Below, in pieces: positions 10,901 through 18,943 of a stretch of 64,000 nt of DNA; the first letter of the stretch is position 1, and each line of letters starts with the position of its first letter. Origin of the DNA: Cohnella hashimotonis (GTDB lineage Bacteria > Bacillota > Bacilli > Paenibacillales > Paenibacillaceae); NCBI RefSeq assembly GCF_030014955.1, contig NZ_JAGRPV010000001.1, positions 3,100,001-3,164,000 of the forward strand. Direction: 5' to 3'. The notes beneath the pieces are model-generated. The model was not told the origin of the DNA. It searched no databases and saw only the letters and a list, made by a program, of their open reading frames with translations. Made by a program: the position numbers and the translations under genes.

Positions 10901-12901
10901 AAGAGCCAGGCCGATCACGGCGCCTATATCGGCCACAGCTCGGCGCTTGTGTTCGACGGCATGATGGTGTCAGATTCGCCAGGCGGAGGCATGCAGTTCT
11001 ATGCGGGGGACAACTACGATATTCAAGCCGAGGATGTCGTTATCAAGAATAGCGTGTTCGCCGGATCCAAGTACGGCCTCATTCTCGTCGGGATTCAGGG
11101 GTTCACGGTTACGAACAATACGTTCTACAATAGCTGGTCCAACGATCTGTATCTAGATTGGAACGTGCGGGACAATCTGTTCCAGAACAATATTTTTTAC
11201 AACGACCGTACGGAGCCGTACGATTCGGTCGACGGCCTGGTGAAGCCGGTCATCGTCGGATACCAGTACAATGTCGTTCGAACGAACCCGGACCAATCGA
11301 CGACAGACATGGTCGTGAACAATACGTTCCGCAATAATATGTACGATTACAAAACGTTCTCTCCGAACGCGCAATTCCGCTCAGACGTTATGCCCATCGC
11401 CGAATTCATATCGGCCGAGAACGCGGCGGAGACGAACAATCGCTACAGCATTATGTTCGCAGGAGAAGCAAGCTTCAAAGGTTCGACCGCCGGCGCCGCG
11501 GACGATTACGAGGCGGCCCAACGAATTTTCGATCATATGTTGGACCTGAAGGACGACAGCGATGCGATTGACGAAGGCGTGACGGAATTCGCGCCCGTTA
11601 AGGACATCGTGGGACGCGACCGGGCAGGCTTGCCGGATCTGGGCGCGTACGAGAATCCGAACGGCGGAAGCGACAATAACGGCAATAACGGCAATAACGG
11701 CAATTCTAGCGGCAACGACGGTTCGGCGCCCATCATCGGCACGATCGCCAATCCGTCGCTGGATGCCAAGACGGGCATTGCCTCTGCGCGAATGAACGAT
11801 CAGGAGATGGAGGCGGCGCTGAATTCGGCATCGACGGGCGCGGACGGCGGAACGTCGATTCAAATCAAGCTGCCCCGGACGCAAGGCGCAAGCGCTTATT
11901 CCGTCGAGCTGCCCAACCCGGTCTCCTTCGCGAAGGGTTCCGTGCAGCTTGTCGTGAACACGTCTTCGGGTACGGTAACGATTCCCGGCAAAGTCCTGAA
12001 TGCCGCCGGTGCCGGCCGCTTGACGCTTGTCATCGGTTCGTCGTTATCGCCGTCCGGCCTCGTGACGGACGAGGTGACGCTTACCCTGACGCAAGACGGC
12101 AAGCCCGTCTCGCTGTCGATGGGGAACACCCGTGCCGACAAGGTTAAGGTCGAACTGCCGTATGCGCCGACCGCCGAACAGCGCAAGCGGCCGGAGACGA
12201 TCGCGGTATGGCGTTCCGGCAGCCAAGGCAGCGCGATCGCGGTTCCGAGCGCCTTCTACGATGCTGCGGCTGGCGCGGTCGTCTTTGAAGCGGATGCGCC
12301 GGGCACATATCGGATAACGGACGGCTATAAAAGCTTTAAAGATATGGCTCGAACCGACTGGGCCAAACATGCCGTGGAGGTTCTTGCATCCAAAGGAATC
12401 GTAAACGGCGTATCGGCTGAAGCGTTCGCGCCTTCGGCGACCATCCGCAGAGGGGACTTCGTGACTCTCCTGGTTCGGGCTCTGGGCCTGAACGCCGATG
12501 CGGTCCAAAACTTCGACGATGTCCAATCGGGAGATTATTACGCCCGGGAGATCGCGATCGCCAAAAGCCTCGGCATCGCGAAGGGCGCCGCCGGCAGCTT
12601 TAACCCCAAGTCCAATATCAGCAGACAGGATATGATGGTACTCGCGCACCGGGCATTGCTGGCTGCCGGCTACCCCATGGCAAGCGGAACGGGCGATGCG
12701 TTAGGCACGTTTGCGGACAAGTCGGATGTTGCTTCCTACGCGCTAGACAGCCTTTCGACACTGGCGTCCGAACAGCTCGTCAAGGGTTCGGGAGGCAAGC
12801 TGAACCCGCTGGCCGACACCTCCCGCGCAGAAGCTGCGGTGCTGCTTTACAACATCTACAACAAGAGATACATGGATTTATCGTCTAGGACGCAACAGTA
12901 A
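4982..12901 (+). CDS. Giant secreted right-handed beta-helix protein with SLH anchor
   Basis: 2639 residues. A signal peptide (residues 1-30, ending ALA before GG) is followed by repeated modules that open with a DUF1565-like motif such as YYVANDGDDANAGS then GDTLVIRAGSY. I see openings near residues 37, 345, 773, 1156, 1445 and 1793. Each is followed by many NN-x-F/I turns typical of parallel beta-helices. An Ig-like (SbsA-type) segment lies near 660-770, an Asn/Gly-rich linker near 2226-2250, a further beta domain, and three SLH repeats from about 2451 to the end. Beta-helix proteins of this class are mostly polysaccharide lyases, epimerases or binding proteins; SLH repeats hold them on the cell wall. 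ATG 4982 is chosen over ATG 4964 because GGGAGG lies between. The substrate is unknown; a GH35 gene follows. Confidence 0.9.
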   Translation: MKPKFNRAIAALLAILLVCTLLPQKPALAGGTGEGATYYVANDGDDANAGSAEAPFQSFAKGVAQLQPGDTLVIRAGSYSEALVLDGLTGTAQAPITIRGEEGANITASAYVNAPFWKNFALSVTNSEYVRISNLNLTFGGTPSTGDSYTAGISNAKHVTLQNNRLVADGPAYAVFYLNTNNEALVLDSNYVEGSDNAFYGYGLHHTTVTNNIFTQWWTFHFESGTSANNIVSNNVFAGTGEHFYGGTYENSIITNNIFLGNPSLSQGDGNTVGWNSVTGESYKTSDSDVMATAEEMFVSSSDYHLKDGSPGIDAGTGTGLPPNDRDGSVRYGTPDIGAYTYGQVYYLDGNAASGGDGRSEAAAFNRLADANAAIVPGATLLIKPGTYAGNLTIAGTGASDSKPIAIRKLGEGTVQINGGSGPAVALTDIANVSIDGLSLASSSNSALLADGLVNGDISNSTFTTAVHGIEITGQTSGSRFHGNTFKQIDQKGILLKDSSNNQIYNNVFDNYKNILNEGGSFTDTRIMNNVFISHYGDGANVILKGTNTGSTIANNIFRAEGPVAVQAPASFFEAETGNSVDYNLYDSTGAGLTGGKPANEANSVYGDPLFVSDTDFHLQMGSAAINRGTSANAPPQDRDGNVRFGATDIGAYEYAGDTSAFYVIAQTPQGTGNSVQSKIDIVLSEKTNDDNGNIASNIEISTVVDGIAMAVPGSFGATDEGTGTKITFTPSAPLNYDSTYTVKIKKDLMSANGNYLPADVSWNFGTEAFIMNEYFISPNGSDANLGTIDSPKKTVSTGLIAKLKAGDTVYFREGAYNGIIVLQSISGTADKPITFKSYQNEKAVLTSDHADYIIYLGHSQHIRIEGLTFAPNASQNGSRGAALRIDNHSAGGKQSSGIVVKGNRFENCGTAIATRDLANVGYGDFEFSNNTVYSNDSWGFYFQEVRVKAGSYGKIFNNVIYGASRSLNLWGKSANLLFYNNTFADTYDSVGGSGRFDIYPVQGTYDAIANPINISKDLVFKNNIFTKPIRTQLEGGKAIIDASQNVAFDHNVYSIAGTSRVTFNYGGEGPNLTLPELQSGTAWANQGRPLETGGRSGEVKFVDTASDARIIFGTNPAIGAAVSTIVPGVEAPATDINGKPRTQNEAGAFAFDQTFAFVGKNTGEADGSPLHPYPSIEAALRAGAKSIQVMAGTYEGVEQLDMSESTGEGDVTVEPYNGDVILNGAVDIVGSADKAITLRGLTLAGDVAASGQKVGLDGNQIKGTVTLNQADETAVTNNVFAPAASAAITLVGTANGDVANNVISNRQSALRLTSGSLHNRIYNNTLYENDDDVVISQDSTGNTFKNNIFSTLPDSFANNAFDYNLYNADTIGEADLSAISEAHAVKAPAEFINAKAKDFRIYKGSPAVGAGIMDANTPSKDINGIARKSPVDIGAYAAAAVQVTYYVDRVAGSDNNAGTQSAPFATIAAALSVLRNGEKVLVKAGTYDENIVLADRTGQNAGDYAIQAEGNVMLNGTISLNGATGVTLDGFTVHPGSGLAAVTLIDSPKTTLNRLTIAGAKYAIDAKGSPELSVGSVRVQQVEKGIVLEGGGAAMTASVTQSIIDGASVRAIDANDGVSLTVDTSVIANSGEGAVGTNAAELFLYNNTFYNNNGYSLSASGANRLQLANNIFARSEKGQGALVSLSNTAQLFSDYNLYDAAEDEKIVRMDGNELTLAAFAGSGAEQHGKIGNPAFKDAANGNYKPGKGSVASRNGARSINGQTAPAADLEGTPYSALGQDIGAYYSPYSMKTIHLAGDNVGSLTGDGSAEHPFRTFAQAINAADSGDTIIIHKGIYNGRYDIVDKHGVADAPIVIRASTDPNDPLDLPNASLPGPVFTSKANYQDRDEEASAETMTQIADSSYLTIEGLYVTGYRGAGIWTMNSDHLTLRNLNIWDIDTPQDITSGVQGLLVNYTTNSLFQNIRIWDIGQTRKSQADHGAYIGHSSALVFDGMMVSDSPGGGMQFYAGDNYDIQAEDVVIKNSVFAGSKYGLILVGIQGFTVTNNTFYNSWSNDLYLDWNVRDNLFQNNIFYNDRTEPYDSVDGLVKPVIVGYQYNVVRTNPDQSTTDMVVNNTFRNNMYDYKTFSPNAQFRSDVMPIAEFISAENAAETNNRYSIMFAGEASFKGSTAGAADDYEAAQRIFDHMLDLKDDSDAIDEGVTEFAPVKDIVGRDRAGLPDLGAYENPNGGSDNNGNNGNNGNSSGNDGSAPIIGTIANPSLDAKTGIASARMNDQEMEAALNSASTGADGGTSIQIKLPRTQGASAYSVELPNPVSFAKGSVQLVVNTSSGTVTIPGKVLNAAGAGRLTLVIGSSLSPSGLVTDEVTLTLTQDGKPVSLSMGNTRADKVKVELPYAPTAEQRKRPETIAVWRSGSQGSAIAVPSAFYDAAAGAVVFEADAPGTYRITDGYKSFKDMARTDWAKHAVEVLASKGIVNGVSAEAFAPSATIRRGDFVTLLVRALGLNADAVQNFDDVQSGDYYAREIAIAKSLGIAKGAAGSFNPKSNISRQDMMVLAHRALLAAGYPMASGTGDALGTFADKSDVASYALDSLSTLASEQLVKGSGGKLNPLADTSRAEAAVLLYNIYNKRYMDLSSRTQQ

Positions 12902-12907
12902 GGCCAG

Positions 12908-12945
12908 GCCGAGAGTCCCGCGCGACAAGGGGCTCTCGGCTTTTT
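12908..12945 (+). terminator. Terminator after the beta-helix gene
   Basis: GCCGAGAGTCCC (12908-12919) pairs with GGGGCTCTCGGC (12929-12940), then TTTTT. It lies only 35 bases before the next start codon. Confidence 0.9.
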
Positions 12946-12979
12946 GAATCGAACCGGAGCGATGAAAGGGAGTTGCGCG

Positions 12980-14773
12980 ATGAACAACGCGACATTCGGC
13001 ATTGAGGCCGGGCATTTTGTCTATAACGGACAGAAAATCCGGTTGATCAGCGGCGCGATGCATTATTTCCGGATCGTGCCGGATTATTGGGAAGATAGAC
13101 TGCTCAAGCTAAGGGCATGCGGATTCAACGCGGTAGAAACCTATATCCCTTGGAATTTGCACGAGCCGAAGGAAGGCTGCTTCAACTTCGAGGGGATGGC
13201 GGACATTCGGCGATTTATCAAGCTGGCGCACGGTCTGGACTTATTTGTCATCGTGCGGCCAAGCCCATATATATGTGCGGAATGGGAGTTCGGAGGGCTG
13301 CCGGCTTGGCTGCTTGCGGACGCCAACATCCGGCTCCGATGCATGCACCAACCTTATCTGGACAAAGTCGACGCTTATTTCGATGTGCTATTGCCTTTGC
13401 TGAAGCCCTTACTCTGTACGAACGGCGGACCGATCATCGCCGCGCAGATCGAAAATGAGTACGGCAGCTACGGCAACGACAAGGCATATTTACAATATTT
13501 AAAAGACGGAATGGTCCGACGAGGGATCGATGTCTTATTGTTTACGTCCGACGGAGCGGAGGACGGCATGCTTCAAGGCGGCGCCTTGCTCCCGCAAGTG
13601 CTTGCGACGATTAATTTCGGTTCGAAGCCGGATACGTCCTTCGAGAAACTGGCGCAATATCAACCCGATCAGCCGATGATGTGCATGGAATATTGGAACG
13701 GATGGTTTGACCATTGGGGCGAATCGCATCACGTTAGAGATTTCGAAGACGTAGCCATCGAATTGGACAGCATGTTAAGTTCTGGAGCGTCCGTCAACTT
13801 CTATATGTTCCACGGAGGAACGAACTTCGGTTTTTATAATGGCGCCAATTACTTCAATCGATACGAACCAATAGTTACAAGCTACGATTACAATGCACTG
13901 CTGAATGAAGCGGGAGAAGTGACCGAAAAATACTGGGCGATTCGCGAAGTCATTGCCAAACACGTCGAAATCCCCGTAGATCTGCTGCCCGAACCGATAA
14001 AAAAGAAAACCTTCGGCGTTATCCCATTAACGGAGCAAGCGAAGTTGCTCGATCAGTTGGATTCGTTGACTCAACCGGTGTACAGCGTGTACCCTGAGAC
14101 GATGGAAAGACTAGGGCAAGATTACGGATTTATTTACTATCGAACGAAAGTATCCGGCCCCAGAACAAAAAACAAGCTCGTCATTCAGGAAGTGAGGGAC
14201 CGGGCGTTGGTATATCTGGACGGCAAATACCAAGGAATTATCGACAGAACCGATCATGACATCGGCTTGGATATCGGCGAGCGCGACATCGTCGTGACGA
14301 CGCCTCCCGAAGGCTCTAGTCTGGGCATATTGGTTGAAAATCAGGGCCGGGTCAACTATGGTTGGATGCTTAAGGATGCCAAAGGAATTACCGAAGGGGT
14401 AAGACTGGGCGGACAGTTCTTGTTCGGATGGGACATCTTCACCCTGCCGATGGAGGACCTGAGCGCGCTATCCTTCGAGTCCGTCGCTTCGGATCGCAAA
14501 AGTCAGGCCGTTCTTGCTTCTCCGACCTTCTTTAAAGGCTCTTTCGAAATTACGGAACCCGCCGATACGTTTTTGAAGCTGGAGGGATGGAGCAAGGGAA
14601 ATGTCTTTATCAACGGATTTAATCTGGGACGGTACTGGAACGTCGGTCCGCAAAAGACGCTATACGTTCCTGGACCGCTGCTTAAAGAAGGACCAAACGA
14701 AATCATCGTGCTTGAGCTGCACGCTGTAAACGAACCGGTCGTTCAGTTCCAGGATCATATGGAACTGGGCTAA
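12980..14773 (+). CDS. GH35 beta-galactosidase
   Basis: 597 residues, cytoplasmic (no signal peptide). The N-terminal TIM barrel is that of family GH35: SGAMHYFRI near residue 25, CGFNAVETYIPWNLHEP, the acid/base Glu160 in QIENEYGS and the nucleophile Glu237 in CMEYWNGWFDHWGE. C-terminal beta-sandwich domains complete the usual length. The enzyme removes terminal beta-galactose from oligosaccharides. ATG 12980 is chosen over the in-frame ATG at 12962 since AAGGGAG lies between them with seven-base spacing. It follows the giant beta-helix gene, but a strong terminator lies between, so the two share a transcript only by read-through. Confidence 0.93.
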   Translation: MNNATFGIEAGHFVYNGQKIRLISGAMHYFRIVPDYWEDRLLKLRACGFNAVETYIPWNLHEPKEGCFNFEGMADIRRFIKLAHGLDLFVIVRPSPYICAEWEFGGLPAWLLADANIRLRCMHQPYLDKVDAYFDVLLPLLKPLLCTNGGPIIAAQIENEYGSYGNDKAYLQYLKDGMVRRGIDVLLFTSDGAEDGMLQGGALLPQVLATINFGSKPDTSFEKLAQYQPDQPMMCMEYWNGWFDHWGESHHVRDFEDVAIELDSMLSSGASVNFYMFHGGTNFGFYNGANYFNRYEPIVTSYDYNALLNEAGEVTEKYWAIREVIAKHVEIPVDLLPEPIKKKTFGVIPLTEQAKLLDQLDSLTQPVYSVYPETMERLGQDYGFIYYRTKVSGPRTKNKLVIQEVRDRALVYLDGKYQGIIDRTDHDIGLDIGERDIVVTTPPEGSSLGILVENQGRVNYGWMLKDAKGITEGVRLGGQFLFGWDIFTLPMEDLSALSFESVASDRKSQAVLASPTFFKGSFEITEPADTFLKLEGWSKGNVFINGFNLGRYWNVGPQKTLYVPGPLLKEGPNEIIVLELHAVNEPVVQFQDHMELG

Positions 14774-14796
14774 TATAGAGAAGGGAATACACTGGA

Positions 14797-14823
14797 GGCA
14801 CGCCTGCATGAGGCGTGTCTTTT
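14797..14823 (+). terminator. Terminator after the GH35 gene
   Basis: GGCACGCCT (14797-14805) pairs with AGGCGTGTC (14811-14819), followed by TTTT. Confidence 0.8.
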
Positions 14824-15249
14824 CATTTGGGCCAGAACGCGTGGCCGCCGATACCGAAATTGAAATTAGTACGATAAATAACTGAAATCTGTTGTATGGG
14901 CGCAGTCTGACGGTTATAAGGCGGTCGAACTTTCTAGATGGAATGAAACAACGCCGCTGGCTTCGGTGGATGCCTTCACTAAACGCCGAATGCATGATTT
15001 ATTTGTAATTTCGTGGAAAGATACCAAAAAAACATTCGTTACGTTCGAAGAATGATTATTATTATTGTGAAGCTCGTGCGCTATTATTTTATATATCTTT
15101 TTCACAAAACCCGTATTTTATACAGATGTCTATAATCATGATTAATCCCTTATACATCAAGAGTTTAATCATGATGTATAACATTATGGCGCCTCGTTTT
15201 AACGTTTCGAAAAGCTAAGTTTCCTTTTCGAAGTTTGCGCTATCCCCAA
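14824..15249. other. Gene-poor stretch with a possible gene tail
   Basis: No complete gene. On the plus strand a frame without start codon (about 14885-15055) codes for a soluble-looking tail containing TKRRMHDLFVISWKDTKK and may be a gene remnant; I do not recognise it. AT-rich inverted AATCATGATTAA-like elements lie near 15135-15180. Confidence 0.3.
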
Positions 15250-15287
15250 AAAATAAAAATAAGGATTCCAGTTAACCTGGAATCCTT
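15250..15287 (-). terminator. Minus-strand terminator
   Basis: AAGGATTCCAG (15261-15271) pairs with CTGGAATCCTT (15277-15287); on the minus strand a T-rich run follows. It would end transcripts coming from the hisD-like gene and the WYL remnant. Confidence 0.8.
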
Positions 15288-15312
15288 ACGTCAGTTATAC
15301 ATCCGTATCTAC

Positions 15313-15501
15313 TCAGAGTAAATATGTCTGTCCGCTGCATTGAATCGATTCGATCCGGTCGAGTCGGAAATGCTCCACCTCGCCCGATTGCTCGCACCAG
15401 GCGATCACAGCCACATGCTCCTGAGTAGCTTGGGAATACGTCCGGTACGGGTGAATGTCAACTTCATGCTCACCAATGTTGTCTCTTGATTTGAGACCGA
15501 G
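15313..15501 (-). pseudogene. C-terminal remnant of a WYL-domain regulator
   Basis: A 62-residue frame with no start codon begins right after the stop codon of the HisD-like gene, in the same frame. It contains HPYRTYSQATQEHVAVIAWC and EVEHFRLDRIESIQCSG, which resemble the end of the WYL ligand-binding domain of YafY-type transcription factors (a W-C/D-E... FRLDRI pattern). The helix-turn-helix half is missing. A good terminator follows it, as for a former gene end. It is presumably what is left after a deletion that brought the hisD-like gene next to it. Confidence 0.6.
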
Positions 15502-16788
15502 TTATATTAACGAATGAGACAAGTATCTTCGAACCCGCAAGTCGGCTTGCGCTTTATGCCCGGCAAAATGCTCCAATTCGCAAAGACGGGAAACATACTG
15601 CCCGACAAGTCTGCTTGCCTCCTCCGTGCAGCGTTGATAGGTGACCGTCTTCAAATATTTGCCCACCCATAATCCTCCGGTATACCGCGCGGCGCCCTTC
15701 GTAGGCAGCGTATGGTTGGTCCCGATCGCCTTATCGCCGTACGCCACGTTTGTTTCGGGACCGAGGAACAGCGCTCCGTAGTTTTTCATGTTGTGCAGAA
15801 AATAGTCCGGATCTTCCGTCAGCACCTCGACATGCTCATAAGCCAGCTTATCGGCTTCGGCCAAGGCTTCCTGAACGTTGTCCACAACCATAACCGCTCC
15901 ATAGTCGCGCCATGATTTGCCTGCAATATCCGCGGTAGGAAGACTTTCAAGCTGACGGTCAATTTCAACTAGCGTTTCCTGCGCCAGCGTCTCCGACGTC
16001 GTAATGAGAACCGCAGGCGATGTCGGACCATGCTCCGCCTGGCCCAGCAAATCGGTCGCGACCATTTCGGCATCCGCCGTATGGTCGGCGATGACTAGAA
16101 CCTCCGTCGGCCCTGCGAATAAATCGATCCCCACTTTTCCGTACAACTGGCGTTTGGCTTCCGCAACGTAAGCGTTTCCAGGGCCAACCAGCATATCCAC
16201 CGGTTTGATCGTTTCGGTTCCAATGGCCATAGCGGCCATCGCCTGAATGCCGCCTAGAATATAAATCTCGTCGGCTCCGGCCATGGCCATCGCACAGACC
16301 GTTGCGGCGGGTACGGTTCCTTCAATCGGCGGCGTACATGCGATCACGCGGGAGACCCCCGCCACTTTTGCCGTTACAATGCTCATGTGTGCCGATGCGA
16401 CCATCGGATAACGGCCGCCCGGAACATAACAGCCCACGCTGCTTACCGGGATGTGTTTATGGCCAAGCACGACGCCCGGCAGCGTCTCAACCTCCAGATC
16501 ATGAATCGTTTCCCTTTGTTTTGAAGCAAAATTGCGAATTTGGGTCTGTGCGAAGCGGATATCTTCTTTGACGCTATCCGGTACGGACCTCACGATCTCG
16601 GAGATCTGCTCAACGCTGAGCCGGAAGTGTTCGGGGGACCAGTGGTCAAACTTCCCGGACAGCTCCCTTACCGCCTCATCCCCGCGTGCGGACACATCCC
16701 GAATCACAGATCGGACGGTATCGTAGACTGTTTGATCCTCCTGATAGAAGTCGGCGGGCGTCATGCCCTGCTTGATGAACTTGACCAT
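15502..16788 (-). CDS. HisD-family (histidinol dehydrogenase-like) NAD-dependent dehydrogenase
   Basis: 428 residues. The HisD fold and active site are complete: [13 protein letters not shown], zinc ligands Gln and His in GQAEHGP, the catalytic pair in YEHVEV, Asp in [15 protein letters not shown], and the last zinc His in [12 protein letters not shown]. The family oxidises an alcohol twice to an acid. No other his gene is nearby and the gene is controlled by a LacI protein, so this is likelier a catabolic paralogue (the family includes sulfopropanediol dehydrogenases) than the biosynthetic enzyme. Start: the second in-frame ATG at 16788 lies seven bases after AAGGAG, whereas ATG 16794 would touch it. 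Confidence 0.85.
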   Translation of the reverse strand: MVKFIKQGMTPADFYQEDQTVYDTVRSVIRDVSARGDEAVRELSGKFDHWSPEHFRLSVEQISEIVRSVPDSVKEDIRFAQTQIRNFASKQRETIHDLEVETLPGVVLGHKHIPVSSVGCYVPGGRYPMVASAHMSIVTAKVAGVSRVIACTPPIEGTVPAATVCAMAMAGADEIYILGGIQAMAAMAIGTETIKPVDMLVGPGNAYVAEAKRQLYGKVGIDLFAGPTEVLVIADHTADAEMVATDLLGQAEHGPTSPAVLITTSETLAQETLVEIDRQLESLPTADIAGKSWRDYGAVMVVDNVQEALAEADKLAYEHVEVLTEDPDYFLHNMKNYGALFLGPETNVAYGDKAIGTNHTLPTKGAARYTGGLWVGKYLKTVTYQRCTEEASRLVGQYVSRLCELEHFAGHKAQADLRVRRYLSHSLI

Positions 16789-16810
16789 TCTCATGCTCCT
16801 TCGCAGGTAA

Positions 16811-16824
16811 TGAATACGTATTCA
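16811..16824 (-). promoter_or_regulatory. Operator palindrome upstream of the hisD-like gene
   Basis: TGAATACGTATTCA is a perfect 14-base palindrome with the central CG typical of LacI-family sites. It lies just after the -10 box, where a repressor would act. A near-identical copy precedes the adjacent lacI-type gene. Confidence 0.75.
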
Positions 16825-16829
16825 CGAAA

Positions 16830-16858
16830 ATGGTAACACCTGCCTATCTTTTCGTCAA
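16830..16858 (-). promoter_or_regulatory. Promoter of the hisD-like gene
   Basis: On the minus strand TTGACG (16858-16853), 17-base spacer, TACCAT (16835-16830). Confidence 0.6.
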
Positions 16859-16902
16859 CCACGATTTCTTCGCCTTTTTGCAGCAGCCGGAGATCATGCA
16901 AG

Positions 16903-16929
16903 AAGCCCCCTGCGCCAGGCAGGAGGCTT
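16903..16929 (-). terminator. Hairpin after the lacI-type gene
   Basis: AAGCCCCCTGC and GCAGGAGGCTT pair around a five-base loop with one mismatch; no long T-run follows, so it may be a leaky terminator between the regulator and the hisD-like gene. Confidence 0.6.
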
Positions 16930-16941
16930 CCTTGTTGTTCC

Positions 16942-17952
16942 TTAGCTACCGGATGAGTTTACGGGACCCGTCGTCTTTCTCACAATCAGCTCCGGCCTTA
17001 ACGTGATCTGGATGGCATTCCTCTCGGAATCGCCTTTTTCAATCAACTCGAACAGGGATTCGGCTGCGATCGTGCCCATGGCGAATTTTTGATGGCCGAC
17101 TGTAGTCAGCTGAACGGCACGATGGGACGCCATCCGCGTATTATCGATCCCCGACAGACTGATGTCCTCCGGAATCCGCAGACCCATCATGAGGATGATA
17201 TCCATGCAGATCAGCGCGATGGCGTCCGTTGCGCAAATGATGGCGGTCGGCAGCTCCGGACGGTTCAACATCGTGAATACCATTCTTTCAATCTCTTCCG
17301 TAGTCGTGTCGATAAAACTCGTCCATTCCGGCTTCATTTCCAGACCGTGCTCCTGCATCACCTGCTTGAATCCGACGCTTCTCTCCTGGAAGGTCGAGAA
17401 GTCCGTTTTCCCGGACAGATAGGCTATTTTGCGGTGACCCAGGCCAATCAGGTGACGCGTAACCTCCGCGACGGCCGATGGATTGTCAAGGACGACATAA
17501 TGACCTCCGCTCTTAGATCTCCTATTAAAAAAGACACAGGGCACCTTGACCCGCTCCAACTGTTCCACAAGCGGATCGTCGAGCTTGATGAGCGACAACA
17601 GCACGCCGTCCACTTTGCTGCTCATGATCAAATCAAACAAATCCGGAACCTTGTTCTCGTCTTCGAAATAAACAAGCGTTTTGTAGCCTTTATGCTTCGC
17701 GAATTGAACGATGGAATCGGTCGTTTCGGCAAAAAAGCCGTTCTGCAGCGAGCCTGAAATCAGCGCAATCGTTCGGGTCGTATTGGTAACCAGGCTTCTG
17801 GCAATCAGGTTGGGAACATACTGAAGTTGCTCTATGGCTTGCAGCACCTTCATTCTGGTCTCCGGTTTCACGCTTTGTGGATTGTTCAACACTCGCGACA
17901 CCGTAGCCTGGGACACACCGGCCTTCTTCGCCACATCGATGGAGGAACTCAT
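16942..17952 (-). CDS. LacI family transcriptional regulator
   Basis: 336 residues. The N-terminal helix-turn-helix and hinge are standard: SIDVAKKAGVSQATVSRVLN, then YVPNLIARSL. The remainder is a periplasmic-binding-protein-like sensor domain (TIALISGSLQNGFFAE, ICATDAIALICMDI). ATG 17952 with AAAGGA six bases upstream is chosen; the earlier in-frame ATG at 17976 falls inside the operator. It most likely represses itself and the hisD-like gene, because both promoters carry the same palindrome. The effector is presumably the alcohol or sugar substrate of that dehydrogenase, which is unknown. Confidence 0.92.
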   Translation of the reverse strand: MSSSIDVAKKAGVSQATVSRVLNNPQSVKPETRMKVLQAIEQLQYVPNLIARSLVTNTTRTIALISGSLQNGFFAETTDSIVQFAKHKGYKTLVYFEDENKVPDLFDLIMSSKVDGVLLSLIKLDDPLVEQLERVKVPCVFFNRRSKSGGHYVVLDNPSAVAEVTRHLIGLGHRKIAYLSGKTDFSTFQERSVGFKQVMQEHGLEMKPEWTSFIDTTTEEIERMVFTMLNRPELPTAIICATDAIALICMDIILMMGLRIPEDISLSGIDNTRMASHRAVQLTTVGHQKFAMGTIAAESLFELIEKGDSERNAIQITLRPELIVRKTTGPVNSSGS

Positions 17953-17965
17953 GAATAATCCTTTC

Positions 17966-17979
17966 TGAATACGCATTCA
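17966..17979 (-). promoter_or_regulatory. Operator palindrome upstream of the lacI-type gene
   Basis: TGAATACGCATTCA differs from the hisD-side operator at one base. It lies between the promoter and the start codon, implying autorepression. Confidence 0.75.
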
Positions 17980-17988
17980 TTCAATCGG

Positions 17989-18017
17989 ATTATAGAAGCT
18001 GATCGTTGATCTGTCAA
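17989..18017 (-). promoter_or_regulatory. Consensus sigma-A promoter of the lacI-type gene
   Basis: On the minus strand a perfect TTGACA (18017-18012), 17-base spacer and perfect TATAAT (17994-17989). Confidence 0.85.
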
Positions 18018-18124
18018 TGGTTTCGAGCCTGAGTTTTAAACTGACCCTACGCGTCGGAGTAGTTACCACACTTTCGTTTGTATAATAAGCGTAGCTTATC
18101 TTCCGTCCGGCGCAGTATCGCCAT

Positions 18125-18943
18125 TCACGTAAAAATCCATCGCGAAAAATCCGTATTGATCGTAACGGTTTTATCAGCACTTGGCACAGGCATCGCGTTA
18201 TAGCCTTTATATTGTCGAATATATTTAGCAAGAAGCATGTAGTAATTATCTTTAAAGCCATCTTTCATGGGTTGAATATCGCGACTGTAAGCCATTGTTG
18301 CAGCATCATACGAGTTCACTTTGCGGTTGCCGATACCATCCCAAATGCCGGCCATCCATTCATTCCATCCCGTGATAAATACAATCAGAGGATCTTGAGC
18401 GATCGCATTGTTCCATTGTTCGATAAAATTGTATCCCGAGTTGACGGCATCCAGGCTATTGTCGTGCGTCCCATTATGATAACCTCGCCCCCAAGTATTG
18501 GGTAATCCAAAAAATGCATTATCGATAAATAAAAGGGATCCTGAGTTTTGGGCGGGAGATACGGTCATTATTTCTTTTTGTCCGTTGTCATTATAGACTT
18601 GCTGGGGTCTTAAGAAGTCAATCCATGGAAAGCCGTTGTTTTTTGGCGCTTTTGTCGGCCATTGCGATTCTTTGATCGTAAAGAAATTGGATACGGCAGT
18701 TGAGGCCTGACTGGAGACGCCAATAATCAGGGGCTTGGATCTCCAATTGAACCAAAGATCGGGGTGTCTGTCCGGTGCCCCGGTTTTATAATATCGGTCA
18801 TAAATGTACTCCATGGTGCTTCCAGAGTCGGTATTGGTATAAAAGGCTATTTTCGGAACGGGGGCGCCTTGATCGTATAAATCCTGCATAACGTCTAGCA
18901 GATTTTTGAGCACCGTATCGTATGTCGGTAAACGCCTCCCCAC
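18125..18943 (-). pseudogene. Truncated glycoside-hydrolase-like protein (N-terminus lost)
   Basis: A 272-residue frame that starts inside a TIM-barrel enzyme. It has PKIAFYTNTDSG, DLWFNWRSKPLI and, near residue 195, VFITGWNEWMAG, a motif with the Asn-Glu-Trp seen in clan GH-A-like and GH71/GH99-like hydrolases. Two features argue for decay: the frame is closed by TAA only about 15 bases before its GTG, which has no proper ribosome binding site; and a strong GGAGGAG with GTG 19097 opens a frame that stops after seven codons, about 130 bases upstream. That would be the former start. The function of the intact ancestor is not certain. Confidence 0.6.
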
